Source of the DNA: Cellvibrionaceae bacterium | GTDB taxonomy: Bacteria; Pseudomonadota; Gammaproteobacteria; Pseudomonadales; Cellvibrionaceae | Assembly: GCA_024707385.1 (NCBI GenBank) | Contig: JANPZW010000013.1 | Location: forward strand, 62,001 to 126,000 | Length of the DNA: 64,000 nt | Direction of reading: 5' to 3' | In this document: positions 19,088-28,666 of the stretch, one piece after another | Numbering within the stretch: the stretch's first letter is position 1 | How the letters are laid out: every line of letters starts with the position of its first letter | Notes under the pieces: model-generated | Database searches by the model: none | What the model saw: only the letters and a program-made list of their open reading frames with translations | Told to the model about the DNA's origin: nothing | Translations under genes and position numbers: made by a program

Positions 19088-20753
19088 ATGGCCCAATACG
19101 TTTACACCATGAACCGGGTTGGCAAAATCGTGCCACCCAAACGGGAAATTCTGAAAGACATTTCCCTCTCGTTTTTCCCCGGCGCCAAGATCGGTGTGCT
19201 CGGTTTGAACGGCTCGGGTAAGTCCACCCTGCTGAAAATCATGGCCGGTCTGGATCAGGACATTCAGGGCGAAGCGCGCCCCATGCCGGGCATTAAAGTG
19301 GGTTATCTGCCGCAGGAGCCGCAGCTCAATCCCGCCAAAAATGTGCGCGGCAATGTAGAAGAAGGGGTACAGGAAGCGGTGGATGCGCTGGCAGAGCTGG
19401 ACAAGGTCTACGCCGCCTACGCCGAACCGGACGCGGATTTTGACGCTCTGGCCAAGCGCCAGGGGCAGCTCGAAGACATCATTCAGGCGTGGGATGCCCA
19501 CAACCTCAACCACACTTTGGAAGTCGCTGCCGACGCGCTGCGCCTGCCACCCTGGGATGCGGACATCAATAAACTCTCCGGTGGTGAGAAGCGCCGCGTC
19601 GCTCTGTGCCGCCTGCTGCTGTCGCGTCCGGACATGCTGCTGCTCGACGAACCGACCAACCACTTGGACGCCGAATCCGTGTACTGGCTGGAGCAATTCC
19701 TGGTGAGCTTCCCCGGCACCGTGGTGGCCATCACCCACGACCGCTACTTCCTCGACAACGCCGCCGGCTGGATTCTGGAACTTGACCGCGGTCGCGGTAT
19801 TCCCTACGAGGGCAACTATTCCTCCTGGCTGGAGCAAAAAGAGCAGCGTTTAGAGCAGGAAGCCCGTGGCGAGCAGGCGCGCCAGAAGGCCATGAAGGCG
19901 GAATTGGAGTGGGTGCGACAGAACCCCAAAAGGTCGCCACGCGAAAAACAAAGCGCGTCTGGCCCGGTTTGAGGAGATGCAGTCCCAGGAATACCAGACT
20001 CGCAACGAGACCAACGAAATCTATATCCCGCCGGGCGAGCGCCTGGGCGATAAAGTCATCGAGTTCCACAACGTCAGCAAAAGTTATGGCGACCGCCTGC
20101 TGATCGACAACCTCAGCTTTAGCGTGCCCAAAGGCGCCATCGTCGGCATCGTCGGCGGTAACGGCGCGGGTAAAACCACCCTGTTCCGCATGATCACCGG
20201 CAGCGAAACGCCGGATAAAGGCGAAGTCATCATTGGCGAGACCGCCAAAGTGGCGTATGTAGAGCAGAGCCGCGAGAACCTGGACAACAACGCAACCGTA
20301 TGGGAAGCGGTGTCCGGCGGGCAGGACATATTGAAAATCGGCAATTACGAAGTGAGCTCGCGCTCCTACGTCGGCCGCTTCAATTTCAAAGGTACCGATC
20401 AGCAGAAGCGCGTTGGCGAATTGTCCGGTGGTGAGCGCGGCCGCCTGCACCTGGCCAACACCCTGAAGCAGGGCGCCAACGTGTTGCTGCTTGACGAACC
20501 GTCCAACGACCTTGACGTGGAAACTCTGCGTGCGCTCGAAGAAGCGATTCTCGCCTTCCCCGGCTGCGCCCTGATCATCTCCCACGACCGCTGGTTTCTC
20601 GACCGCGTAGCCACACACATTCTGGCTTACGAGGGCGACAGTGAGGCAGTGTTCTTCACCGGCAACTACACCGAGTACCACGAAGACTTCATTGCGCGCA
20701 AAGGCGCCCATGCGCAGCCGCAACGGATGAAGTACAAACCTCTCAAGGCGTGA
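19088..20753 (+). CDS. ettA: Energy-dependent translational throttle EttA (ABC-F), frameshifted in the given sequence
   Basis: Soluble ABC-F protein with two nucleotide-binding domains that acts at the ribosomal E site and gates the first elongation step in response to ATP/ADP. Walker A motifs are GLNGSGKST and GGNGAGKTT; signatures are LSGGEKRRVAL and LSGGERGRLHL. The frame breaks in the run AAAA at 19928-19931. With three A it reads RQNPKGRHAKNKARLARFEEMQ, the conserved P-site tRNA-interaction linker, giving about 555 residues. The frame restoration is exact, so one extra base is present. It is divergent from glyA and followed by a terminator. Confidence 0.94.
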
Positions 20754-20760
20754 TACGCCG

Positions 20761-20786
20761 GGCGCCGGTCATCCGGCGCCTCTTTC
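20761..20786 (+). terminator. Terminator after ettA
   Basis: A perfect 8-bp GC stem (GGCGCCGG / CCGGCGCC) with a TCAT loop is followed by a pyrimidine tract (TCTTTCCCCTT). It lies seven bases after the stop. Confidence 0.7.
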
Positions 20787-20877
20787 CCCTTATTCCAAAG
20801 AACCGTACCCCTGGTGGAGCAACTGCAGCTTGCGGTCTAGACTTTTGTCTGTACGTGCATACATAGGGGCGGGCGTC

Positions 20878-21264
20878 ATGGATCAGAACAACAATTACCA
20901 AGAGCGGCGTCGCTTCAGCCGGGTGGAATTTGATGCGGACGTGCAGCTGGTGCAGGAAGGCAAACACTTCAGCGCCAAGCTCCACGATATCTCCCTCAAC
21001 GGCGTCCTGGTCTCCACTCCCAGCGAATACCACATCCGTACTGATATGCCGTGCACTCTGAACGTGATCCTATCCGATCAGGCGGTCATCACCATGCAGG
21101 CTGCCTTGGTTCACAGCAGCTCCAGCGTGTTGGGATTTCACTGTACCAGCATCGATATGGACAGCATTGTTCACCTGCGCCGTCTGATTGAAATCAACCT
21201 GGGCGAACCGGGCGCAGCCGAGCGGGTGCTCACAGAACTGCTGCGCCGCCATCAAATGCTCTAG
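20878..21264 (+). CDS. PilZ domain protein (likely cyclic di-GMP binding)
   Basis: 128 residues consisting of one PilZ domain. The c-di-GMP signature is complete: ERRRFSR at residues about 9-15 (RxxxR) and DISLNG about 25 residues later (D/NxSxxG). No effector domain is attached, so it may act as an adaptor. The ATG at 20878 was chosen by alignment with the family; the frame is open from 20830. Its TAG stop and the TAG of the convergent radA gene share the palindrome CTAG. Confidence 0.88.
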   Translation: MDQNNNYQERRRFSRVEFDADVQLVQEGKHFSAKLHDISLNGVLVSTPSEYHIRTDMPCTLNVILSDQAVITMQAALVHSSSSVLGFHCTSIDMDSIVHLRRLIEINLGEPGAAERVLTELLRRHQML

Positions 21265-22619
21265 ATATAAGCCAGCGCCTCATCGATCTTCTTCACGGGT
21301 ATCACTTCCAATCCCGGAATTTTCTCTTTGGTGGTATTGGCCGCCGGCACTATGGCGCGTTTGAAGCCGTGTTTGGCCGCCTCGCGCAGGCGCTCCTGGC
21401 CGCTCGGAACCGGGCGGATCTCTCCCGACAAGCCCACTTCGCCGAACACCACCAACTCACGCGGCAGAGGTATATCGCGAAAACTCGACACCAGCGCGAA
21501 CAAGAGCGCAAGGTCCGCACTCGGCTCCATGATCTTGACCCCACCCACCGCGTTGACGAACACATCCTGGTCGCCGAGCATCAGGCCGCCGTGGCGATGC
21601 AACACCGCCAGCAACATCGCCAGACGGTTTTGCTCCATCCCCACCGCGACCCGGCGCGGGTTGCCGAAGCTGTTGTCCACCAGGGCCTGAATTTCCACCA
21701 GCAGCGGGCGAGTGGCTTCCCAAGTCGCCATCACCACTGAGCCCGGGGCGATTTCATCGGCGCGCTGCAGAAAGATTGCCGAGGGATTCGGGACTTCCTT
21801 CATGCCCTGCTCGGTCATGGCGAAGACACCCAATTCATTCACCGCACCAAAGCGGTTTTTATGGCCGCGCAAGGTGCGAAAGCGCGAGTCGTGACCGCCT
21901 TCGAGCATGATCGAACAGTCGATGATGTGCTCCAGCACCTTGGGGCCGGCCAGGGAGCCTTCCTTGGTCACATGACCGACCAATATCAGAACGGTGCCGC
22001 TTTGCTTGGCGAAGCGCGTCAGCACCGCTGCGCACTCGCGCACCTGGGACACACTGCCCGGTGCGGAGGTGATGTCCGACAGATGCACCACCTGGATCGA
22101 ATCCACCACCATAATGCCCGGCGCCTCCCGCTGGGCCAGGGCGACAATGCTCTCGGCGTTGGTCTCCGCCAGCACCTGCAGGCGGTCCATGGGCAGGCCG
22201 AGACGCTTGGCGCGCATGGCCACCTGCTGCAGGGACTCCTCACCGGTCACATAGAGGGCTTTTTGCGACTGCGAGAGTTTGCAAAGGGATTGCAGCAGCA
22301 GCGTGGACTTGCCCGCACCGGGATGGCCGCCGACGAGTACCACAGAACCCGGCACAAACCCACCGCCGAGCACCCGGTCGAATTCCCCCAACGTAGAAGA
22401 AAAACGCGGCACCTCGGCGAGAGACACATCCTGGAGGGTTTGAATGCGCGACTCAGTCGCGCCGGCATAGCCTTTCAGCCCATCAGAACCACGTGGAGCG
22501 GATGCTAGCCGAACTTCTTTGAACGAATTCCAGGCGCCGCACTCCGTGCACTGCCCCTGCCATTTGGTGAAGTCGGCACCACAGGCATCGCAGACAAACG
22601 CGGTTTTATTCTTGGCCAT
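21261..22619 (-). CDS. radA: DNA repair protein RadA
   Basis: 452 residues: N-terminal zinc finger (CDACG and CTECGAW), RecA-like ATPase with Walker A GHPGAGKST, the RadA-specific KNRFGAVNELG motif, and a C-terminal Lon-protease-like domain (FGEVGLSGEIRPV). RadA drives branch migration during recombination. The start at 22619 lies inside the NADAR gene end, so the two overlap by 14 bases and are probably co-transcribed. It is convergent with the PilZ gene. Confidence 0.96.
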   Translation of the reverse strand: MAKNKTAFVCDACGADFTKWQGQCTECGAWNSFKEVRLASAPRGSDGLKGYAGATESRIQTLQDVSLAEVPRFSSTLGEFDRVLGGGFVPGSVVLVGGHPGAGKSTLLLQSLCKLSQSQKALYVTGEESLQQVAMRAKRLGLPMDRLQVLAETNAESIVALAQREAPGIMVVDSIQVVHLSDITSAPGSVSQVRECAAVLTRFAKQSGTVLILVGHVTKEGSLAGPKVLEHIIDCSIMLEGGHDSRFRTLRGHKNRFGAVNELGVFAMTEQGMKEVPNPSAIFLQRADEIAPGSVVMATWEATRPLLVEIQALVDNSFGNPRRVAVGMEQNRLAMLLAVLHRHGGLMLGDQDVFVNAVGGVKIMEPSADLALLFALVSSFRDIPLPRELVVFGEVGLSGEIRPVPSGQERLREAAKHGFKRAIVPAANTTKEKIPGLEVIPVKKIDEALAYI

Positions 22620-23100
22620 TGGCCATCTCCGCTTGCCGCTCGCGCAGGCGCCGCCGCACATCCATCCACACCTCGCCGAGCATGTTCAGGCCGCGATGGT
22701 CCCGGCCGATGCCCCAGTAGTGGTCGTATATCGACGTCTCCATCAGCTTTTGATCGCCCGTCGCCAACAGGAACGCCGCCACTTCCGGGTTCTGCTGCGC
22801 TTTGCAATAACACGCCCGCGTCATCAGCACCCGGCGCACATGCTTGAAATCCCCACGCTTGAGCGGCCACCAGCGGTTGCCCAGCTTGTGAGCCTCCTGC
22901 GCCGAGCCCGCTTTGGCGATGCGATCCCGGTAGGCCTGATGGTTGGAATACTTCTGTGCCTGGTAACAATGCTCTGCCGTCGGCCAAGTCTCCTCATCGA
23001 GAACAAAAGTGTGGTGGGAAATGGTGGACAACAGGTGCTGATCGTCAAAGCGGGAGAAGCGCAGCGCCTCTTCAAGGTCGTTGGAAAGATTGAATAGCAT
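22606..23100 (-). CDS. NADAR family protein (YbiA-like)
   Basis: 164 residues of the NADAR/YbiA fold, recognised by a FNLSNDLEEAL start, WPTAEHCYQAQKY (core glutamate), GNRWWPLKRGDF and DHYWGIGRDHRGLNMLG near the C-terminus. YbiA hydrolyses the N-glycosidic bond of early riboflavin intermediates, and other NADAR proteins act on ADP-ribosylated DNA or proteins. The start at 23100 is preferred over 23139. It overlaps radA by 14 bases. The link with radA, and the presence of a full riboflavin operon 6 kb away, leave both functions (metabolite damage control or nucleic-acid de-ADP-ribosylation) possible. Confidence 0.87.
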   Translation of the reverse strand: MLFNLSNDLEEALRFSRFDDQHLLSTISHHTFVLDEETWPTAEHCYQAQKYSNHQAYRDRIAKAGSAQEAHKLGNRWWPLKRGDFKHVRRVLMTRACYCKAQQNPEVAAFLLATGDQKLMETSIYDHYWGIGRDHRGLNMLGEVWMDVRRRLRERQAEMANGQE

Positions 23101-23253
23101 GGCAGCTCCGCGAGAGAAAAAACGGCGCAACACTAGCACAGGGCATGAACGGCCCCAACCCTCCGACCGTCGACGGCGGCGCCCGGCCGGTCGATGATTA
23201 CTACAATCAGAAGTGCGCGAATGCTAAAGTACCCGCCACTCTACGAGCGACTC

Positions 23254-24342
23254 ATGACCCGATCCATCGACCCCAACAGCCTGATTCCCGAATCGCCGAT
23301 CCTGGTGTACCCCTCCCTAGCCGCCACTATTGGCCTGGAAGAGGCGACTATGTTGTCCGTCCTGACCGGCGTTGCGCGCAATCAAGGTGGTCTGGGCAGC
23401 AACGGTTATCTCTGGTACACCCTCAACGAAACTGCTGTCAGCAGACTGATGCCGTTTTGGCAGCCGCAGGATGTGCAGCGTATCGCCGCCAATCTGCGCG
23501 AGCAGGGGTTGATCTTGATCGCCTCAGCGCCCTATGCCAGCGCTCTGCAGCTTAAATTCGCGTTTAATGACAAAGTCGTTCAACCCGTAACCGCGCCATT
23601 GGCGGCGGGTGCGCCGGTGCAGGGGAAGAATCTGATCGCCCCCTCCTGGCAGCCCGACCGGGAAATCCTCGGTCGCCTGGCTCAGCACAACATTCCCGCC
23701 AATTTTGCCCTGGAACAGGTACCCGAGTTCGTCAATTACTGGCGCGAGCGCGGCGAGTCCGCCCACTCCTGGGGTTCGAAGTTCATCCAGCACACCATCC
23801 GCAAGTGGCGCGAATTCGAATCCGAGCAGAACGCCCGCAGCCGCGAGACGCCGATGACCTACAACTGGCGCCCAAGCGAAGAGGCGATGGACGTGCTGAC
23901 GCGCCACGCCGGCATCAGCCGCCAGTTTGTCGAGGATGCGATTCCCGAATTCGAGCTGTACTGGCGGGAAAAAGGCGCCCGGTCGGATAACTGGAACAAA
24001 AAGTTCCGCGACCATGTCCATCATCAATGGCTGCGCTACAAAGCGGCACTGGAGCACGATCCCACGCCGCGGCGCATTTCACCGACCTGGGTGCCATCGC
24101 AGGATGTTTACGAAGTGCTGCGCCTGGCGAATATCGATATTCCATTTGCCCAGAGCCTGCTGCCGGAATTCGTGATCTACTGGCGCGACAGCAATCAGGT
24201 GCACTCCTCCTGGAACACGCGCTTCTTGCAGTACGTCAAACAGCGCTGGGCGAGACGCCATACCCAGGAAGACCCACAAACCAAATCGACGCGAGAACTA
24301 AGCCTTGCCGAACAACTCACCGACCGCAGCTGGGCACTCTGA
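23254..24342 (+). CDS. Replication-type protein with N-terminal winged-helix-like domain and three DnaT domains
   Basis: 362 residues from the ATG at 23254 (alternative 23194). Residues about 10-105 look like a winged-helix domain (ATMLSVLTGVAR, LNETAVSRLMPFW, LREQGLILI). Three tandem copies of the DnaT-type ssDNA-binding domain follow at about 130-187, 203-263 and 276-335. Each has the pattern W-x-P, then IPEF/VPEF/LPEF, then YWRE or YWRD, then SW or NW, then KF or RF and a basic helix. In E. coli DnaT has one such domain and acts in PriA-dependent restart. The next gene resembles phage lambda P, so the pair may load the replicative helicase. Confidence 0.82.
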   Translation: MTRSIDPNSLIPESPILVYPSLAATIGLEEATMLSVLTGVARNQGGLGSNGYLWYTLNETAVSRLMPFWQPQDVQRIAANLREQGLILIASAPYASALQLKFAFNDKVVQPVTAPLAAGAPVQGKNLIAPSWQPDREILGRLAQHNIPANFALEQVPEFVNYWRERGESAHSWGSKFIQHTIRKWREFESEQNARSRETPMTYNWRPSEEAMDVLTRHAGISRQFVEDAIPEFELYWREKGARSDNWNKKFRDHVHHQWLRYKAALEHDPTPRRISPTWVPSQDVYEVLRLANIDIPFAQSLLPEFVIYWRDSNQVHSSWNTRFLQYVKQRWARRHTQEDPQTKSTRELSLAEQLTDRSWAL

Positions 24343-24349
24343 GCCCGCT

Positions 24350-24949
24350 GTGACCCACGACCGGAATGCCGCGGCCCAGGCCCGGCGGACGGCTTTGATC
24401 GACGCCATCAACCAGGTTTTTACCCTGTTCCGTCTGAATTATCACAACCAATATCTCAAGGCGTTTGGCAACGCCGCCGAGCTGAACGAGGTGAAGCGCC
24501 TATGGCTGGAGATGTTGGGACAGTTCGATGCCCGCACGCTGCTCGCGGCGGCCAAGTCCGTCATCGAGACCAGTGAATATCTGCCCACTCTGCGCACCAT
24601 GATCTACCACTGCGAACGCGCCAGCAGCGATCCGGGCATGCCGGACGCTCACAGCGCCTACCTGGAGGCGTGCCGCGCACCATCCCCCAAAGCTGCTCAC
24701 CCCTGGTCACATCCAGCGGTTTACCACGCCGGCAAACGTTGCGACTGGTACTTTTTACAGACCACCTCCGAGGCAGTGGCGTTTCCGGTCTTCCGCGATA
24801 TCTACGAAGAAGTCTGCCTCTCGGTGCGCAATGGCGTGCAACTGGAGGAGCCTGCACCGCCAGCTCTGCCGGACAAAGCAGCAGAGCCATTGGACAAAGC
24901 TCGCAATCAGGAAAAACTCCAGGCTCTGCGGGACTCGCTGAAGCTGTAA
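24350..24949 (+). CDS. Lambda P-like replication protein (putative helicase loader)
   Basis: 199 residues from the GTG at 24350, eight bases after the stop of the DnaT-domain gene; a TTG at 24305 in the same frame would overlap that gene. The helical domain LIDAINQVFTLFRLNYHNQYLKAF, seen here in parts (LIDAINQVF, LFRLNYHNQY), and LNEVKRLWLEML resembles the Phage_lambda_P family, which captures DnaB and delivers it to an origin. The C-terminal third is Pro-rich and variable. Domesticated lambda O/P-type pairs have been proposed as helicase loaders in some gammaproteobacteria lacking DnaC or DciA; whether this genome lacks them cannot be seen here. No other phage gene is nearby. Confidence 0.72.
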   Translation: MTHDRNAAAQARRTALIDAINQVFTLFRLNYHNQYLKAFGNAAELNEVKRLWLEMLGQFDARTLLAAAKSVIETSEYLPTLRTMIYHCERASSDPGMPDAHSAYLEACRAPSPKAAHPWSHPAVYHAGKRCDWYFLQTTSEAVAFPVFRDIYEEVCLSVRNGVQLEEPAPPALPDKAAEPLDKARNQEKLQALRDSLKL

Positions 24950-24961
24950 AGGCAAACATTT

Positions 24962-25839
24962 ATGTTCAAAAGTGTCATCGCCTATGGCCTCGCCGGCTAC
25001 TGTTTACTCCTGCTCGGCCTGAGCCTCTATCTGACGCGCGACCACCAGTGGCCGGCTCCCCCAAGCGAAGTGGAATCGATTGTCGAGGAAGTGCTCGATC
25101 CCACACCGCCAGATTTCAAAGCGATTCGCGATACGGCTGAACGCAAAGCAGCATTTTTCGCCTTTCTGCTCCCGTTGGTGGAACAGGAAAATCGACGCCT
25201 TCTGCGGATGCGTGAACAGCTCAGCGCCATAAGCGAGCGCGCCGACGCCGGCAAATTAACGCAGCGGGATCTGGAGCAATTGGAGGAGTGGGCGCAGCGG
25301 TATGGCGTTGAAGAGGACCGCTGGAGCAAACCCTGGACCGCCTGGACCGGCGCGTCAACACTCTGCCGCCGGCTCTCGTGCTGGCCCAGGCAGCGTCGGA
25401 GTCCGCCTGGGGAACATCGCGTTTTGCCCGTGAGGGCTACAACTATTTTGGTCAATGGTGCTTCAAGGCCGGTTGCGGCATTGTGCCGAAGCGCCGTCTG
25501 GAGGGGGCCTATCATGAGGTGACGCGCTTCGATTCCGTGCGCGAATCGGTCGCCGCCTACTTCCACAACATCAACACCCATTCCGCTTATCACGGCCTGC
25601 GCCTGTTGCGGCAGGAGAAAACCGCCCGCCGCGAACCCTTCAGTGGACATGAATTGGCGGGCAAGTTGACCAGCTACTCGGAGCGCGGCGCGCCATATAT
25701 CGAGGAATTGCGCTCCATCATGCGCAGCAATCAGCTGGAAAGCGATCTGCTGGCGCAGCGGGCGGAGGCGGAAAATATGGTTCTGTCGTTAGATACAGAA
25801 AATACGGAAGGCGAGGAAAGTCCAAAAGTGGAGAACTGA
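24962..25839 (+). CDS. Bax-like N-acetylglucosaminidase, membrane anchored, frameshifted
   Basis: N-terminal membrane anchor (about residues 7-24), helical region, then a glucosaminidase domain (LAQAASESAWGTSRFA with the catalytic Glu, YNYFGQWCF, FDSVRESVAAYFHNINTH, ELAGKLTSYSERG). Such proteins cleave peptidoglycan glycan strands in the periplasm. The frame breaks at about 25317-25322, where one base is missing; an added base gives RLEQTLDRLDRRVNTLPPALVLAQ and a total of about 292 residues, close to E. coli Bax. It starts 12 bases after the lambda-P-like gene, so it may be in the same transcript, but no functional tie is evident. Confidence 0.87.
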
Positions 25840-25849
25840 GCCGCGCGGC

Positions 25850-26119
25850 TCAGATGAACATCAAGGCAAAGCCGTTTTTTTCGAGACGGGCAACCTGCAG
25901 TCGCACTCGCTCCGACTCACTGTCGGGGCTTTCAATCTGCGCTTCCAGCATATCCCCAAGGCGCAACTCACCAAGCACCTCCTCATCGAGAGGGGGCTGC
26001 ACACCGATAAAAATACCGGAGGCGCTGATGTTTTTAGTCACGACGTCAAGCGCCCCGAGACGCTGATGGCGCAGTAGCATGGGGCAGCGGATTGACGTGC
26101 GGCCGTGTTTACGGAACAT
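25850..26119 (-). CDS. Short PilZ-domain protein
   Basis: 89 residues, PilZ-like beta barrel: HGRTSIRCPMLL at the N-terminus, the NISASGIFIG loop (NxSxxG), then a C-terminal beta strand (KNGFALMFI). The N-terminal Arg motif is partial (RTSIR), so c-di-GMP binding is likely but not certain. AAGG lies eight bases before the ATG at 26119. It is convergent with the Bax gene; its promoter should lie in the 26120-26200 AT-rich stretch. Confidence 0.82.
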   Translation of the reverse strand: MFRKHGRTSIRCPMLLRHQRLGALDVVTKNISASGIFIGVQPPLDEEVLGELRLGDMLEAQIESPDSESERVRLQVARLEKNGFALMFI

Positions 26120-26190
26120 GGCATCACCTTAAATGTGTAAAAAAATTTCTGCTACGGAATACAGAGTTGTATCAAGAGGAGAACAACGTG

Positions 26191-26218
26191 TTGCGTGGCG
26201 TACCGCCTGGGCTACAAT
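26191..26218 (+). promoter_or_regulatory. Orphan sigma-70-like promoter
   Basis: TTGCGT (26191-26196) and TACAAT (26213-26218) are spaced by 16 bases on the plus strand. No plus-strand gene follows; transcription would run to the hairpin at 26320-26355 and then antisense to parC. Confidence 0.4.
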
Positions 26219-26315
26219 GTGAGCAACCACTCAGCCATGGACGGTATCTTACGCTCGACGAGAAAGATATGCGAGAGGGAAAAGCAGAAAAACGTCAGAT
26301 TTTTTTACACAAGTC

Positions 26316-26355
26316 GCAAAATTGTTCAGGCCGACACAAGTCGGCCTGAACAATT
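26316..26355 (-). terminator. Long perfect hairpin terminator after parC
   Basis: A perfect 16-bp inverted repeat (left arm AATTGTTCAGGCCGAC, 26320-26335; right arm 26340-26355) with a four-base loop lies three bases after the parC stop. On the minus strand it is followed by a short T tract. The stem is unusually long for a simple terminator. Confidence 0.7.
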
Positions 26356-26358
26356 CGA

Positions 26359-28605
26359 TCAATCGATGACTTCTACGGAATCCACTTTCTGGAAACCTCT
26401 GGGCAGCTTGTGGCCGCGCCGTCCGCGCTCGCCTAGGTAATGCTCCATATCCTTTAAACGCAGCTGCAGAAAACGTTTGCCAGCCCAAATCTTTACCGTC
26501 TGCTCTTTGGTTACGGGCACCACGGCGATCATGAATTCCTCCCGCGTCTGCAGGCGGCTGGACTGGATGCCGATGATCTTGTTGCCTTTACCTTTCGCCA
26601 GCACCGGCAGCTCCGTCACCGGGAATACCAGCATGCGGCCGTCGTTGGTCACAGCGACCAGCTGGGTGCTGGCGACGTCCTGGATCAAACCCGGCGGCAG
26701 CACGCGGCCGCCTTCAGGCACGCTCAACAACACCTTGCCCGCGCGGTTTTTGCTCTGCATATCACCCAAAGTGGCGACAAAGCCATAACCGGCGTCGGTC
26801 GCCAACAGAACTTGTTGGGCGTCTTCCCCCATCAACAGGCCGGCGAAGGTCGCGCCGCTCGGCGGATTGAGGCGGCTGGTGACCGGCTCGCCCTGGCCGC
26901 GTGCAGATGGCAGCGTGTGGGCCTGAATGGCATAGCTGCGTCCTGTCGAATCCAACAACAGCGCCATCTGCTGGCTTTTGCCGCGCGCCAATAGGGAGAA
27001 CTTGTCGCCGGCCTTATAGCTGAGCACGGCCGGGTCAATGTCGTGGCCTTTGGCAGAGCGGATCCAGCCTTTTTCCGAGAGTACTACGGTGATGGGCTCG
27101 CTGGGCAGGAGTTCGTTCTCGCTGAATGCCTGCGCTTCGGCTCGCTCCACCAGCGGGCTGCGGCGCTCGTCGCCGAATTCTTTGGCGGTGGCTTCCAGCT
27201 CTTTGCGCACCAAGGTTTTCATGCGGCGCTCGGAAGCGAGAGTCGCTTCCAAATCGGCTTTTTCTTTGGTCAGCTCGCCCTGCTCGCCGCGGATTTTCAT
27301 CTCCTCCAGGCGGGCCAATTGGCGCAAGCGGGTATCCAGAATGTAGTTGGCCTGCTCTTCCGACAGCCCAAAGCGCGTCATCAACTCTTCTTTGGGGTGA
27401 TCCGCGGTGCGGATGATATGGATCACTTCATCCAGGTTGAGGTACGCGATCAACATACCGTCCAACAGATGGAGGCGGCGGTTGACCCAGTCGAGCCGGT
27501 GCTGCAGACGGCGGCGCACGGTTTCCAGGCGGAACACCAGCCATTCACCGAGCAGTTCGGCGAGGTTTTTCACTCCCGGTTTGCCGTCATTGCCGATCAA
27601 GTTGACGTTGACGCGATAGCTGCGCTCCAGCTCGGTGGTGGCGAACAGATGGTTCATCAGGGCGTCCAGATCGATGCGATTGGAGCGCGGCACTATCACC
27701 AGCCGGGTGGGATTTTCGTGATCGGATTCGTCGCGCAGATCGGCCACCATGGGCAGTTTTTTCGCCTGCATCTGCGCGGCGATCTGCTCCAGGATCTTGT
27801 TGCCGCTGACCTGGTGCGGCAGCGCCGTAATCACCACGTCGCCTTCTTCCTTCACCCACTTCGCGCGCATTTTCACGCTGCCGCGACCCGTTTCGTACAT
27901 GCGCACCAGATCGGCGCGGGGCGTAATGATCTCGGCGTCGGTGGGCATATCCGGCCCGAGCACGAATTGACACAACTCGTTAGACGTGGCGCCCGGGTTT
28001 TCCAACAGATGTACGGTGGCGGCCACAACTTCACGCAGGTTGTGCGGTGGAATATCGGTGGCCATGCCCACTGCAATGCCGGTGGTGCCATTGAGCAGAA
28101 CTGTCGGCACCCGCGCCGGCAGCACCTTGGGCTCATCCAGAGTGCCGTCAAAATTGGGCTGCCAATCGACGGTGCCCTGAGCCAATTCGCTCAACATCAC
28201 CTCGGCGAAAGAGGTGAGTTTGGCTTCTGTATAACGCATGGCGGCGAAGGATTTGGGATCGTCCTGGGAACCCCAGTTGCCCTGGCCATCGATCAGCGGA
28301 TAGCGGAACGAAAACGGCTGCGCCATCAACACCATGGCTTCATAGGCGGCGGAATCGCCGTGCGGGTGGAACTTACCGATGACATCGCCGACGGTGCGGG
28401 CGGACTTTTTGTACTTGGCACCGGCCTTCAAGCCGAGCTCGCTCATGGCGTACACAATGCGCCGCTGCACAGGTTTGAGGCCGTCACCCACGTGCGGCAG
28501 GGCGCGGTCGAGAATCACGTACATGGAGTAATCCAGGTAGGCCTTCTCGGTGAATTGTCTTAGGGGAATGCGTTCTTCGGCGGAAGGATCAAGCAAATCG
28601 GTCAT
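26359..28605 (-). CDS. parC: DNA topoisomerase IV subunit A
   Basis: 748 residues; the breakage-reunion subunit that decatenates daughter chromosomes together with ParE. The catalytic Tyr lies in [10 protein letters not shown]. The quinolone-determining region is [12 protein letters not shown], with the wild-type Ser and Glu. The C-terminal pinwheel has the ParC-type reduced box and ends [16 protein letters not shown]. The start [12 protein letters not shown] (28605) fits the family. The adjacent upstream genes on the same strand are a DUF748 protein and a lipoprotein. Confidence 0.97.
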   Translation of the reverse strand: MTDLLDPSAEERIPLRQFTEKAYLDYSMYVILDRALPHVGDGLKPVQRRIVYAMSELGLKAGAKYKKSARTVGDVIGKFHPHGDSAAYEAMVLMAQPFSFRYPLIDGQGNWGSQDDPKSFAAMRYTEAKLTSFAEVMLSELAQGTVDWQPNFDGTLDEPKVLPARVPTVLLNGTTGIAVGMATDIPPHNLREVVAATVHLLENPGATSNELCQFVLGPDMPTDAEIITPRADLVRMYETGRGSVKMRAKWVKEEGDVVITALPHQVSGNKILEQIAAQMQAKKLPMVADLRDESDHENPTRLVIVPRSNRIDLDALMNHLFATTELERSYRVNVNLIGNDGKPGVKNLAELLGEWLVFRLETVRRRLQHRLDWVNRRLHLLDGMLIAYLNLDEVIHIIRTADHPKEELMTRFGLSEEQANYILDTRLRQLARLEEMKIRGEQGELTKEKADLEATLASERRMKTLVRKELEATAKEFGDERRSPLVERAEAQAFSENELLPSEPITVVLSEKGWIRSAKGHDIDPAVLSYKAGDKFSLLARGKSQQMALLLDSTGRSYAIQAHTLPSARGQGEPVTSRLNPPSGATFAGLLMGEDAQQVLLATDAGYGFVATLGDMQSKNRAGKVLLSVPEGGRVLPPGLIQDVASTQLVAVTNDGRMLVFPVTELPVLAKGKGNKIIGIQSSRLQTREEFMIAVVPVTKEQTVKIWAGKRFLQLRLKDMEHYLGERGRRGHKLPRGFQKVDSVEVID

Positions 28606-28666
28606 GGTGACAGCAGATTCCAAGAGGATGGAAAACCCGGCCGCGGCCGGGTCGGAGTGTTGGCGA

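Noticed and set aside
23254..24949. Prophage remnant
   Set aside because: Only replication-type genes are present, flanked by housekeeping genes, with no integrase, repressor, structural genes or attachment repeats.
27043..28563. A 506-codon open frame opposite parC
   Set aside because: It is an antisense shadow of parC in high-GC sequence, His/Gln-rich, without family motifs or ribosome site.
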